A DNA stretch of 18,429 nucleotides, from the NCBI GenBank assembly GCA_035647835.1, contig DASRMS010000147.1:1-18429 (forward strand), given 5' to 3'. The DNA comes from UBA9865 sp035647835 (GTDB taxonomy: Bacteria; Bacillota; Dethiobacteria; Dethiobacterales; Dethiobacteraceae). This document shows, piece after piece, positions 1 through 7,883 of the stretch (positions are counted from its first letter, which is position 1; the number at the start of each line of letters is the position of its first letter). Both the position numbers and the translations under genes were made by a program. Below the pieces are notes generated by a model. It was not told the origin of the DNA. It worked only from the letters and a program-made list of their open reading frames with translations, and did no database searches.

Positions 1-351
1 ATCCTATTGTGGCTCCGAATAAGAGTAAACATGACTTCAAAAAAGACTGTTTAACACATCATTTTTATTATAATGTGTAATTTTCTTGTATTAATACATT
101 TCACGCCCAAATCATTACAGTATTGCTTATATTCTACCACATTTATCAGCTTCCTGCTCAAAAAGAGAGTTTTTTCTTTAAAAGTTAACAAAGTTGACAT
201 AATCTTTCGCAATTTGCATGTGCATTTAGCTGCATAATTAGGAAGGAGGATAACTATACAAGCTTTTACAATAAGTAAGTGATTACCTTGCACTTCAATA
301 TATTCAGAATGAACTTTTCTGTTCATATAATAATATCAGCAGAATACTTAT
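1..351. other. AT-rich spacer left of murA, no supported gene
   Basis: This stretch is visibly richer in A and T than the coding regions to its right. A 91-codon open frame runs on the minus strand (326 to 51), but it has no Shine-Dalgarno site, a Lys/Ile/Cys-rich composition and no recognisable motif, so I do not call it. In B. subtilis the gene beyond murA is spoIID; it is not seen here. Short frames are open from the left edge on the plus strand (to stops at about 54 and 80) and could be the tail of an outside gene, but are too short to judge. A weak AT-rich hairpin (ACACAT 54-59 with ATGTGT 73-78) follows. A GGAAGGAGG string at 241-249 resembles a ribosome binding site but has no start codon at useful distance. 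Confidence 0.5.
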
Positions 352-384
352 ATTCACAAAAAGAAAGCAGCCCTTAAGGCTGCT
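352..384 (-). terminator. Rho-independent terminator of murA
   Basis: A perfect 7-bp stem (366-372 with 378-384, arms AGCAGCC and GGCTGCT on the plus strand) has a 5-nt loop. On the minus strand it is followed by TTCTTTTTG (365 down to 357). The murA stop codon (376-374) lies inside the loop, so the terminator starts within the last codons of the gene. It marks the end of the ywmB–murA transcript. Confidence 0.85.
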
Positions 385-1639
385 CACTGCGTGTGATTTT
401 GGCGCCTAAACTGGCGAGTTTTTCGGTAAAATGCCAGTAGCCGCGGTCTATATGGTAGATGGCACTGACATCGGTGCGCCCTTTCGCGGCTAAACCAGCG
501 AGGACAAGGGCAGCACCAGCACGTAAATCAGTTGCTTTAACGGGAGCGCCACACAGCTGTTCGCGTCCGGAGATCACCGCACTATGGCTTTCAATTTTAA
601 TCTGTGCTCCCATGCGGCGCAGCTCATCTACATGCATAAAACGGTTTTCAAACACTGTCTCCGTAATTACTGAAGTACCTGTAGCATAAGTCAATAGTGC
701 CATCATCGGTGACTGTAAGTCAGTGGGAAAACCAGGATAAGGTAATGTTTTAACATCCACAGCCCTAATGGGGCCTTGACGACGAATATGAATAAGAGCT
801 TCTTCTTCCACCACTTCACAGCCAGCCTCTTTTAATTTAGCAATTAAAGGCGTCAAGTGAGTAGGAATAACGTTTTCCACGGTTACAGTGCCGCCGGTAA
901 TGGCGGCGCTTAACATAAAAGTACCGGCTTCTACGCGGTCTGGAATAACAGTATAATCTGTACAAGCAAGCGCAGCAACGCCATGGACACGAATAGTATC
1001 TGTACCGGCACCACTGACATGACCGCCCATGGAGTTAATAAAACGTGCCAAATCAACTACTTCCGGTTCCTCGGCGGCATTTTCAATGACGGTGATACCT
1101 TCGGCTAAACTGGCGGCCATCATTATATTTTCTGTAGCCCCCACACTGGGGAAGTCTAGGTAGATCCGTTCACCACGCAGCTTGTCCGCGACAGTTTCAA
1201 TAAACCCATGACCAATAATCACTTCCGCCCCCAAGGCTTTCAGGCCTTTGAGGTGCAAATCAATAGGACGAATACCAATCGCACAGCCGCCGGGCAGGGA
1301 AACGCGGGCCCGACCGGTGCGTGCTAACAGTGGGCCAATCACTAAAAAGGAAGCGCGCATTTTGCGAACCAAGTCATAAGGTGCTTCTGCGATGAGCTCT
1401 CCTCCTGATGCTACCCGCAGTGCTCTTGCTTCTTCATCAAAATCTGTCTTGGCACCCAAAGCGTTTAAGACCTTACACATCGTATAAACGTCTTCCAGCC
1501 CAGGTATTTCTCGCAAGGTGACCTCCCCTGTGCATAGCAATGAGGCGGCCATTATGGGCAGACAGGCATTTTTTGCACCTTCGACACGTACACGCCCGTT
1601 TAGCGGTACGCCGCCTTCAACTGAAATAATACCATTCAC
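374..1639 (-). CDS. murA: UDP-N-acetylglucosamine 1-carboxyvinyltransferase (MurA)
   Basis: First committed step of peptidoglycan synthesis: transfers enolpyruvate from PEP to UDP-GlcNAc in the cytoplasm. The N-terminus carries the VEGAKNA motif with the UDP-GlcNAc-binding Lys. The catalytic-loop Cys sits in LPGGCAIGIRP (Cys119 from the GTG start; Cys115 in E. coli), so the enzyme should be of the fosfomycin-sensitive Cys type. The DLRAGAALVLAGLAA motif with its conserved Arg is near the C-terminus. Start: the frame is open to an ATG at 1657, but AGGGGG (1654-1649) lies just inside that extension and 9 nt before GTG at 1639. Starting there gives MNGIISVEGG, which fits family N-termini, so I prefer it (421 aa). 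It follows ywmB by 117 nt, as in B. subtilis, where this copy is murAA. The family call is certain; the start is likely. Confidence 0.95.
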   Translation of the reverse strand: MNGIISVEGGVPLNGRVRVEGAKNACLPIMAASLLCTGEVTLREIPGLEDVYTMCKVLNALGAKTDFDEEARALRVASGGELIAEAPYDLVRKMRASFLVIGPLLARTGRARVSLPGGCAIGIRPIDLHLKGLKALGAEVIIGHGFIETVADKLRGERIYLDFPSVGATENIMMAASLAEGITVIENAAEEPEVVDLARFINSMGGHVSGAGTDTIRVHGVAALACTDYTVIPDRVEAGTFMLSAAITGGTVTVENVIPTHLTPLIAKLKEAGCEVVEEEALIHIRRQGPIRAVDVKTLPYPGFPTDLQSPMMALLTYATGTSVITETVFENRFMHVDELRRMGAQIKIESHSAVISGREQLCGAPVKATDLRAGAALVLAGLAAKGRTDVSAIYHIDRGYWHFTEKLASLGAKITRSEQP

Positions 1640-1756
1640 ATACTGTGGCCCCCTCATCTCTAGTTACAAAGATCAATTTAGCCTGCTTTTCTTTTTATCT
1701 TTTGAAGAGATTGCCGTCTTTATACTGCTGTGCTGCAGAAAATTTAAAACCGGGCC

Positions 1757-2506
1757 TTAGTAAGGATCGTGGATGAGAGGAAAACCGGCCCAAACTACTG
1801 TTTTTTGCAGATAGTCATCATAACGGACGGCCACATTGACATTAAAGCGGTCACCATCAATCGTCATATAACGTGCTACCAGCGGCGTGTAAGCGGTGTA
1901 GCTAACTAACTGCTCATCCTGCATGCCTTCTACTATCGTGCCCCGCACTGCGGCCAGGGCCTTCTTCGCCATCTCCTCCATTTCCTGACGATCTTTTTTG
2001 TCGGCAAGCTGTCCGCTTAAATAATAGCTGAGCTGGCCCCCCGGCGCATAGGGCTGCAGAGTGGTTGTCAGCTGCTGCACAGCAGCAGAAAGTGCTGCTA
2101 CAGAAGTATCACGGCAGATGACCAAGAGATAAGTTTGCGCTGGGATACCATGGTCATCACCCGGATTACTTTGCACTACCAGATGAGCAGTAGGGCCAAA
2201 AGCAGTTTTGTCCGTCGCATCTACGACACGAAAAGTATCCCCTGCACTTCTCTCGATTTTGGGACTTTGCATGCCTAGTAACGCCGCCGTTTCCTGCAAG
2301 ACTGCTTCCAGCTCGTCCATTTCCTGATAGCGATTATTGAGCACGACAAAATATTGTACTTCGCCTTCAGTAACGGCCGCCCCGGCTGTTTCCACCACCA
2401 TGGCCAAAGCCTCAACATCTGCCACGGGGCTCCCGGGCAGCTGATAAACAACTACCGCCAACGCTAACAAAATAAAAATGAGTGCGAGCTTGTGCTTACG
2501 CTCCAT
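1757..2506 (-). CDS. ywmB: YwmB-like membrane-anchored protein (TATA-box-like fold)
   Basis: A 249-residue protein with one N-terminal hydrophobic segment (about residues 7-24, after a short Lys/Arg-rich start), so probably a signal anchor with the rest outside the membrane. The C-terminal part has the pattern of the Bacillota YwmB family, including the conserved run near RYDDYLQKTVVWAGFPLI (about 227-244). The family is named for a TATA-binding-protein-like fold; its biochemical role is not established and no catalytic residues can be assigned. Position between the ATPase operon and murA matches B. subtilis and supports the call. The ATG is preceded by GGAGGGTGAGG. It lies beyond the ATPase terminator, so it probably has its own promoter; the spacer 2507-2567 holds only a weak candidate (TTGGCA, 18 nt, TATGCC). 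Confidence 0.85.
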   Translation of the reverse strand: MERKHKLALIFILLALAVVVYQLPGSPVADVEALAMVVETAGAAVTEGEVQYFVVLNNRYQEMDELEAVLQETAALLGMQSPKIERSAGDTFRVVDATDKTAFGPTAHLVVQSNPGDDHGIPAQTYLLVICRDTSVAALSAAVQQLTTTLQPYAPGGQLSYYLSGQLADKKDRQEMEEMAKKALAAVRGTIVEGMQDEQLVSYTAYTPLVARYMTIDGDRFNVNVAVRYDDYLQKTVVWAGFPLIHDPY

Positions 2507-2566
2507 TACCTCACCCTCCTCTACTCTATAGTTTTGGCATATTTTTCCCCTTTTAAACCTGCCAAC

Positions 2567-2601
2567 TAAAAAAACCTTCTGTACTCAACAGAAGGTTTTT
2601 T
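2567..2601 (-). terminator. Strong terminator at the end of the V-ATPase operon
   Basis: A 14-bp perfect stem (2569-2582 with 2588-2601) closes a 5-nt loop. The core is CCTTCTGT paired with ACAGAAGG, flanked by A and T runs so that it could work in both directions. On the minus strand the stem is followed by a run of T. It separates the ATPase D gene from ywmB. Confidence 0.9.
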
Positions 2602-2700
2602 AAGGTTCGGGTGAACACAGTTCACCGCTGCAGTTTTAGCTGGTCTAGCTAGCTGGTAAAAGTCTCCCCCCCACCAGCAGTGAATAAAAACAAACTGACC
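2602..2700 (-). other. Structured 3' region downstream of the V-ATPase D gene
   Basis: The 99 nt between the D stop codon and the terminator hold several inverted repeats. GGTGAAC (2610-2616) pairs with GTTCACC (2620-2626). GCTGGT (2652-2657) pairs with ACCAGC (2674-2679) around a run of seven C/G pairs. AGCTGGT occurs twice as a direct repeat (2638-2644, 2651-2657) around a CTAGCTAG palindrome. No reading frame is apparent. It may be only a folded 3' untranslated region, or the source of a small RNA. Confidence 0.4.
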
Positions 2701-3336
2701 CTAAGCTTGCTTGCGGACGATGTCTTTGATTTTCATGAGGCGGGTGAGCGTGCTGCGTTCATTTTCGTCCAGTTTCATGCGGATATATTTAATGGTATCC
2801 TGCAGCTCCGGAATCATCACATGTTCGAGAGCATTAACGCGACGGCGTGTTTTGTCAATTTCATCAGCCAGCAGGTGAACTTTTTTCTCCAGCGCAGCCA
2901 GGCGCATCAGTTCAGGCAGCACTTGGGCTAAAGTTTCAATGGAAGTATCGAGTTCACCGGAGGTGGCGGCAAAACCATAATTGGCCGCATGCTCTGCAGT
3001 ATCTGCTGTTTCCACTAGCGTAATTTCAGGAACACGCACACTCATAATGTTTTTGTTGGTCACCTCAACGTTAATGGAAGCAGTAGGGTACATCAGGGCT
3101 TCTTCCAGCGCCTCACTGCTCATCACGGCACTGGCTAAAAGGAAGTTAGCAAAAGAGTCTGCTAGTTTTCCTTCAATGCTTTCCCGCAGTCGTTTGTTTT
3201 CTTTGATGATATCGACAAATTGACGCATTAATTCGTCACGTTTATCTTTTAGCAGTTTATGACCACGTGTAGCCATCTGCAGACGGCCGCGGAGGCGGTT
3301 TAATTCCATCCGGGTTGGATTGACTTGAATCTCCAT
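2701..3336 (-). CDS. atpD: V-type ATPase subunit D (central rotor shaft)
   Basis: Subunit D forms the long coiled-coil shaft that turns inside the A3B3 hexamer and, with subunit F, links it to the C/K rotor. The 211-residue protein starts with the family pattern VNPTRMELNRLRGRL and continues KLLKDKRDELMRQF, the start of the N-terminal helix. A second long helix fills about residues 135-200 (HLLADEIDKTRRRVNALEHV), and the shorter central part is the globular segment. The length is usual for bacterial D subunits. The ATG lies 3 nt after the subunit B stop, and its AGGAGGAG binding site is inside the end of the B gene, so translation is probably coupled. Last gene of the ATPase operon. The symbol follows V/A-type usage (ntpD), not the F-type beta gene. 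Confidence 0.95.
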   Translation of the reverse strand: MEIQVNPTRMELNRLRGRLQMATRGHKLLKDKRDELMRQFVDIIKENKRLRESIEGKLADSFANFLLASAVMSSEALEEALMYPTASINVEVTNKNIMSVRVPEITLVETADTAEHAANYGFAATSGELDTSIETLAQVLPELMRLAALEKKVHLLADEIDKTRRRVNALEHVMIPELQDTIKYIRMKLDENERSTLTRLMKIKDIVRKQA

Positions 3337-3339
3337 CCC

Positions 3340-4719
3340 CTACTCCTCCTCGGCCGGCAGGTACTTATCCAGGTATTCATCACGTACCCGCTTTAACTCG
3401 GCACGGGGCAGCAGTGTCAGCAGCTCCCAGCCGATAGTCAGGGTGTCAAGAATACTGCGATCCTCATCTTCGCCTTGGTTGACAAAACGTGCTTCAAATT
3501 CATGGGAGAAGCGTGCAAAGAGTTTATCAGCATCAGAAAGGGCTGCTTCACCGAGAATAGCGGCCAGCTCTTCCGCTTCTTTACCACGGGCGTAAGCCGC
3601 ATAGAGTTGATTTAAGACATCGGCATGATCTTCCCGGGTTTTATCTTGACCAATCCCTTTATCTTTCAGACGAGAAAGAGAAGGCAGAGCATCTACAGGA
3701 GGATAAATTCCTTTGCGGTGCAGCGAACGGCTTAAGATAATCTGTCCTTCCGTGATATAGCCAGTTAAGTCGGGGATGGGGTGTGTCTTATCATCTTCAG
3801 GCATGGTGAGGATGGGAATTTGGGTGATGGAGCCTTCCACACCACGAATCCGGCCGGCGCGCTCATAAAGGGTGGCCAAGTCGGTATAAAGATAGCCGGG
3901 ATAACCACGGCGCCCGGGAACTTCTTTACGGGCGGCAGAAATTTCTCGCAGGGCTTCGGCGTAGTTGGTCATATCAGTCATAATCACCAGCACATGCATA
4001 CCTTTATCATAAGCTAAATATTCGGCAGCGGTGAGAGCCATGCGGGGGGTGGCAATCCGTTCAATGGCTGGGTCATCAGCCAAGTTAATAAAGAGCACTG
4101 AACGGTCGATCGCACCGGTTTTGCGGAAGTCAGAAATAAAGAAATCTGCTTCCTCAAAAGTAATACCCATCGCCGCAAAGACAATGGCGAATTTGGCTTC
4201 TGCACCAAGTACTTTAGCCTGCCGAGCTATTTGGGCGGCCAGGTTATTATGTGGTAAACCTGAACCCGTGAAAATAGGCAGCTTTTGTCCCCGGACTAAA
4301 GTATTTAAACCGTCAATCGTGGAAATACCCGTTTGAATAAATTCGGAAGGGTAATTGCGGGCGTAGGGATTGATCGGCAGTCCCTCAATATCCCGACGCT
4401 CCTCCGGTATAATTCTGGGACCGTTATCACGGGGGCGGCCTAGACCGTCAAAAACGCGGCCTAGCATATCCATAGAAACTGGTAGTTCGATGCCGTGACC
4501 GAGGAAACGTACCTTGGACTCACTGACGTTCAGTCCGCTGGTGCCTTCAAAGATCTGCACCAAGGCTTTATCACCGTCAACTTCCAGCACACGTCCCTGG
4601 CGCACTGAACCGTCCTTCATTTCAATTTCAGCCAGTTCGTAATAGGTCACGCCTTCTACATGTTCAATCAGCATCAAGGGTCCGACAATTTCTGAAACGC
4701 TACGGTATTCTTTTAGCAA
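3340..4719 (-). CDS. atpB: V-type ATPase subunit B (non-catalytic)
   Basis: Regulatory subunit that alternates with A in the A3B3 head. The 459-residue length and the opening MLKEYRSVSEIVGPLMLIE are characteristic. The place of the Walker A motif reads FTGSGLPHN (150-158), lacking GKT, as expected for a non-catalytic B subunit. PSLSR ends at Arg350, which matches the arginine finger in Enterococcus hirae NtpB and completes the catalytic site of the neighbouring A subunit. The start codon is TTG (4719-4717), preceded by AAGGAGGAGAGG in the 18-nt gap after subunit A. An ATG is not available at a fitting position. The symbol follows V/A-type usage (ntpB). Confidence 0.97.
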   Translation of the reverse strand: MLKEYRSVSEIVGPLMLIEHVEGVTYYELAEIEMKDGSVRQGRVLEVDGDKALVQIFEGTSGLNVSESKVRFLGHGIELPVSMDMLGRVFDGLGRPRDNGPRIIPEERRDIEGLPINPYARNYPSEFIQTGISTIDGLNTLVRGQKLPIFTGSGLPHNNLAAQIARQAKVLGAEAKFAIVFAAMGITFEEADFFISDFRKTGAIDRSVLFINLADDPAIERIATPRMALTAAEYLAYDKGMHVLVIMTDMTNYAEALREISAARKEVPGRRGYPGYLYTDLATLYERAGRIRGVEGSITQIPILTMPEDDKTHPIPDLTGYITEGQIILSRSLHRKGIYPPVDALPSLSRLKDKGIGQDKTREDHADVLNQLYAAYARGKEAEELAAILGEAALSDADKLFARFSHEFEARFVNQGEDEDRSILDTLTIGWELLTLLPRAELKRVRDEYLDKYLPAEEE

Positions 4720-4737
4720 TAACCTCTCCTCCTTCCC

Positions 4738-6525
4738 TTACGCGTATGTCTGCTCAAGGTCATCACCACTTAAATCGGCAATTTGTTCCCTGATCGCAGC
4801 TTCAATTTTATCCATGGCACCTAAATCATCTTCCGCTAGATAACGGGAGCGAGCAATTTGTTCACGTACAGGGAGTTTGAGTAGGGCCTGAAAATCAGCA
4901 CCGTGCTCAATGGCTGCTTGTGCTTCATGGTGATAAAGCATAATCAGCTTCATCATCCGGAACTGCTTGGTCAGTGAGGCATAAGTATCCACCTCGTGGA
5001 AAGAGTTCTGATGCAAAAAGTCTTCTTGAATAGAGCGAGCTGTTTCCAGCGTCAAACGCTCTTTTTCCGAGAGGGCATCAACACCGACTAAACGCACAAT
5101 TTCCTCCAGCTCGGATTCTTCCTGCAGAATACGCATACCTTCCACGCGCATCTCTATCCATTCGCTGCCGGCTTCTGCTTTATAGAATTCACTGAAGTTA
5201 TTCGTATACAGTGAATAAGAAGTCAACCAGTTAATGGCCGGGAAGTGGCGGCGGTAGGCTAAAGAAGAGTCTAGCGCCCAGAATACTTTAACAATCCTTA
5301 AGGTGTTCTGGGAAACCGGTTCAGAGATATCACCACCGGGCGGGGAGACAGCACCAACTGCCGTCAGAGCACCGATGCGATTATCTTCGCCTAAACAAAC
5401 CACTTTGCCCGCCCGCTCGTAGAATTCCGCTAAACGAGAGCCTAGGTAGGCAGGATATCCTTCTTCACCAGGCATTTCTTCCAAGCGGCCGGAGATTTCG
5501 CGCAAAGCTTCGGCCCAGCGCGAAGTGGAGTCTGCCATCAGCGCTACGCTGTAACCCATGTCACGGAAATATTCCGCAATGGTAATCCCAGTATAAATAG
5601 ATGCTTCCCGGGCGGCCACCGGCATATCAGAAGTATTAGCAATTAAGACAGTACGCTTCATCAGCGGTTCGCCGCTTTGGGGGTCTTTTAATTCCGGGAA
5701 TTCATTTAAAACATCAGTCATTTCATTGCCACGTTCACCGCAGCCGACATAAACCACAATCTCAGCATCTGCCCATTTTGCCAACTGGTGCTGGGTAACA
5801 GTTTTACCGGAGCCAAACGGGCCGGGAATACTAGCCGTACCTCCTTTGGCTACAGGGAAGAACATATCAATTACCCTTTGACCGGTAATTAACGGTTCCG
5901 TGGGAGAAAGCTTTTCACGATAGGGACGGCCTTTACGTACTGGCCAATTCTGTAGCATGGCAACCTCAACTGTGCGGCCGTCTTGTTCTACTTTGGCAAT
6001 CATCTCCGCCACTGTTGCTTCACCTTCATGCAAAAACGTTAGCGTCCCCTCCACACCGGGTGGTACCATAACTTTATGTTCTACCAGCGCAGTTTCCTGT
6101 ACTGTACCTAAAACATACCCGGGTTTAACCACTTGGCCTACGGCCGCGGTCGGTACAAAGTGCCACTCTTTCTCCCGGTCTAAAGCATGGGCTTCCACGC
6201 CCCGGCTGAGGCGGGCCCCGACCTGCTCATAAAGCACGTTTAAGGGGCGTTGAATACCATCATAAATAGATTCAATCAGACCAGGGCCCAATTCCACACT
6301 TAAGGGGATGCCAGTAGTATAAACCGGCTCTCCAGGACCCAGTCCGCTTGTTTCTTCATAAACTTGGATGGAAGCACGGTCGCCCCGCACTTCAATAACT
6401 TCACCAATTAGGCGCTTCTCGCTCACACGCACAACATCATACATATTGGCGCCTTGCATATTCTCGGCTACGACAAGTGGGCCGGATACTTTGATCACCC
6501 TACCCACATTTTCTGTATTGGTCAA
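4738..6525 (-). CDS. atpA: V-type ATPase catalytic subunit A
   Basis: Catalytic ATP-binding subunit of the V1/A1 head; three copies hydrolyse or synthesise ATP and drive rotation. Visible parts in order: N-terminal barrel (1-70), the V-type-specific insertion ('bulge', about 110-190, including VPPGVEGTL), Walker A GPFGSGKT (235-242, Lys241), and GCGERGNE (261-268) with the catalytic Glu264. ADSTSRWAEALREISGRLEE and the helical C-terminal domain follow. The 595-residue length and the insertion set it apart from F-type alpha and beta. It begins with TTG (6525-6523), 2 nt after the subunit F stop, with only GAGGG as binding site inside the end of F, so it is likely translated by coupling. No key residue is missing. 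The symbol follows V/A-type usage (ntpA). Confidence 0.98.
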   Translation of the reverse strand: MTNTENVGRVIKVSGPLVVAENMQGANMYDVVRVSEKRLIGEVIEVRGDRASIQVYEETSGLGPGEPVYTTGIPLSVELGPGLIESIYDGIQRPLNVLYEQVGARLSRGVEAHALDREKEWHFVPTAAVGQVVKPGYVLGTVQETALVEHKVMVPPGVEGTLTFLHEGEATVAEMIAKVEQDGRTVEVAMLQNWPVRKGRPYREKLSPTEPLITGQRVIDMFFPVAKGGTASIPGPFGSGKTVTQHQLAKWADAEIVVYVGCGERGNEMTDVLNEFPELKDPQSGEPLMKRTVLIANTSDMPVAAREASIYTGITIAEYFRDMGYSVALMADSTSRWAEALREISGRLEEMPGEEGYPAYLGSRLAEFYERAGKVVCLGEDNRIGALTAVGAVSPPGGDISEPVSQNTLRIVKVFWALDSSLAYRRHFPAINWLTSYSLYTNNFSEFYKAEAGSEWIEMRVEGMRILQEESELEEIVRLVGVDALSEKERLTLETARSIQEDFLHQNSFHEVDTYASLTKQFRMMKLIMLYHHEAQAAIEHGADFQALLKLPVREQIARSRYLAEDDLGAMDKIEAAIREQIADLSGDDLEQTYA

Positions 6526-6527
6526 AG

Positions 6528-6860
6528 CTAACTACCCTCTTTCCCAAATAAGATATCAGCGCCAATGGCTTTTTCTGCATTCTTTTTTATCTGGGCCATA
6601 CCTAACCCTAAACTACCCTTATTGTTAGGGATGAACACCACCGCGGGGAGCATTTTTTTCTGCAGTGCTGCAACCTGCGGTTGAATTTGCTCGGCCACGG
6701 CTTCTGTAATGCAGACAACTGCAATGTTCTCTCTGGCAATGCCTTGCAGAGCACGGATTGCCTCCTCATTGCTAGTAACCGGGTAGGTGGTGACACCAAG
6801 CGCTTTAAAGCCCAAAATGGAATCTCTATCTCCGACAACGGCGACCTTATACATAGACAT
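6528..6860 (-). CDS. atpF: V-type ATPase subunit F (central stalk)
   Basis: Small Rossmann-like subunit that binds D in the rotating central stalk (NtpG in E. hirae naming). The N-terminal KVAVVGDRDSILGFKALGV is the family signature, and the length of about 110 residues is usual. Possible starts are GTG 6863, ATG 6860 and ATG 6854. AAAGG lies 7 nt before ATG 6860, which I choose; ATG 6854 would give the commoner MYKVAVVGD start. Either way the gene overlaps the end of subunit C (stop 6849-6847) by 8-14 nt, a sign of coupled translation. Confidence 0.93.
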   Translation of the reverse strand: MSMYKVAVVGDRDSILGFKALGVTTYPVTSNEEAIRALQGIARENIAVVCITEAVAEQIQPQVAALQKKMLPAVVFIPNNKGSLGLGMAQIKKNAEKAIGADILFGKEGS

Positions 6861-7833
6861 CACGTAGCCTTTCTCTGATCGCTTCCACAGGCAACTGATT
6901 AATTTTTCCTACCATGATCATACGAATCATTTTTAGTTCATTTTCCTTGGCTAAAAGATACGCTACAACCGGTTCAGGTCCCATGATATAATGTTTGGCC
7001 TGCTTGACGTAATTAATGATAAAATCATCGGCTAATTTCTCGTATCGTGTTAAGGTCTCAGTTTGCTGATAATTTAAAACACCTTCGCTGACCACGGACG
7101 CATAGCGCGTCTTGGACAGGTGGGCCACCAACTCCTCTAGCGGCTCTTCCAGGGAGAGCAGCTCCAGCAAATCCAGCTCCCCAGCGGGCAGCAGGGCACT
7201 GGCCAGAAATTCCGGTGTACGGTTTAAACGTTTGACGCGTATAAAGGTCTTGATATTCGTGAGGTCCCTGAGAGACGTAAAGTAGTTACTAATAAAGGGA
7301 GAATGGCGTTGAGCTTCGCTGGCCAGCTCCTCGTAAAGAGCATGATCCAACCATAAATCCACTAGCTGAGGATGAAACTGTGCCTTGATTTTTTCTGCCG
7401 CCTCACGCATACGCGTTGGTAGTGAACTAAAATCTTCTGCTGTCACGGCCACCACTAAGTGGTCAAGGGGGATATTACCCAATTCCGGTTCTAATAACTC
7501 ATCACGCTTTTCACCCAAGTGGTGTGCTTTCAGCAAAACTTTTAAGTTATGATAATCAAACTGCTGCGCAAATAAATTGATCAGGTCAGGCTCGGGCAGC
7601 ATTTTACGCAATTCCAGGTAAACGCGTCGTCGCTCTGCTGCCAAGATTGGTTCGAAATAATTGGCATTTTCCACATCTGCCAAATGTGCCGCATATTCTG
7701 TTTCCCCGAGCACTTTTAAGGCTTCCTCAGCATCATGGGCTGTGGCCATCCGGTCAATTTTTCCCGCATCTAATAGTCTCGTTTCCATAGCACGTATGCG
7801 GCCCACGGCATAAGTATATTTGCTATTCGACAT
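6847..7833 (-). CDS. atpC: V-type ATPase subunit C (AC39/d family)
   Basis: Socket subunit that connects the D/F shaft to the membrane K ring; one copy per enzyme. The start YTYAVGRIRAMETRLLDAGK matches the family, and the protein is the usual all-helical size (328 aa) with no membrane segment. ATG 7833 has AAAGGAGG 8 nt upstream. That site lies in a hairpin (CCTCC 7855-7859 with GGAGG 7842-7846) that could limit translation; see the separate regulatory entry. A 50-nt gap separates it from subunit E. Confidence 0.95.
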   Translation of the reverse strand: MSNSKYTYAVGRIRAMETRLLDAGKIDRMATAHDAEEALKVLGETEYAAHLADVENANYFEPILAAERRRVYLELRKMLPEPDLINLFAQQFDYHNLKVLLKAHHLGEKRDELLEPELGNIPLDHLVVAVTAEDFSSLPTRMREAAEKIKAQFHPQLVDLWLDHALYEELASEAQRHSPFISNYFTSLRDLTNIKTFIRVKRLNRTPEFLASALLPAGELDLLELLSLEEPLEELVAHLSKTRYASVVSEGVLNYQQTETLTRYEKLADDFIINYVKQAKHYIMGPEPVVAYLLAKENELKMIRMIMVGKINQLPVEAIRERLRDVYV

Positions 7834-7841
7834 GCTCCAAG

Positions 7842-7877
7842 CCTCCTTTACACTGGAGGTTAAAAATGTCCAACCTC
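7842..7877 (-). promoter_or_regulatory. Candidate ribosome-site sequestering hairpin before subunit C
   Basis: In the E–C gap the C-gene binding site GGAGG (7846-7842 on the minus strand) can pair with CCTCC (7859-7855) around an 8-nt loop. The same upstream arm (7861-7856, AACCTC) can instead pair with GAGGTT (7877-7872), which starts 7 nt after the E stop codon. The two hairpins exclude each other, so the arrangement resembles a small translational switch or attenuator acting on subunit C alone. This is read by eye; no folding energy was computed. Confidence 0.45.
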
Positions 7878-7883
7878 AAGAGA

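Noticed and set aside
241..249. GGAAGGAGG resembling a strong plus-strand ribosome site
   Set aside because: No ATG, GTG or TTG at 4-14 nt downstream that opens a reading frame.
51..326. 91-codon minus-strand open frame left of murA
   Set aside because: No ribosome binding site, biased AT-driven composition and no recognisable motif; AT-rich DNA readily gives such frames on one strand only if stops happen to be absent.
1518..1760. Plus-strand frame across the murA–ywmB gap
   Set aside because: Mostly antisense to the murA N-terminus; its C-terminal hydrophobic stretch comes from AT-rich spacer. No binding site.
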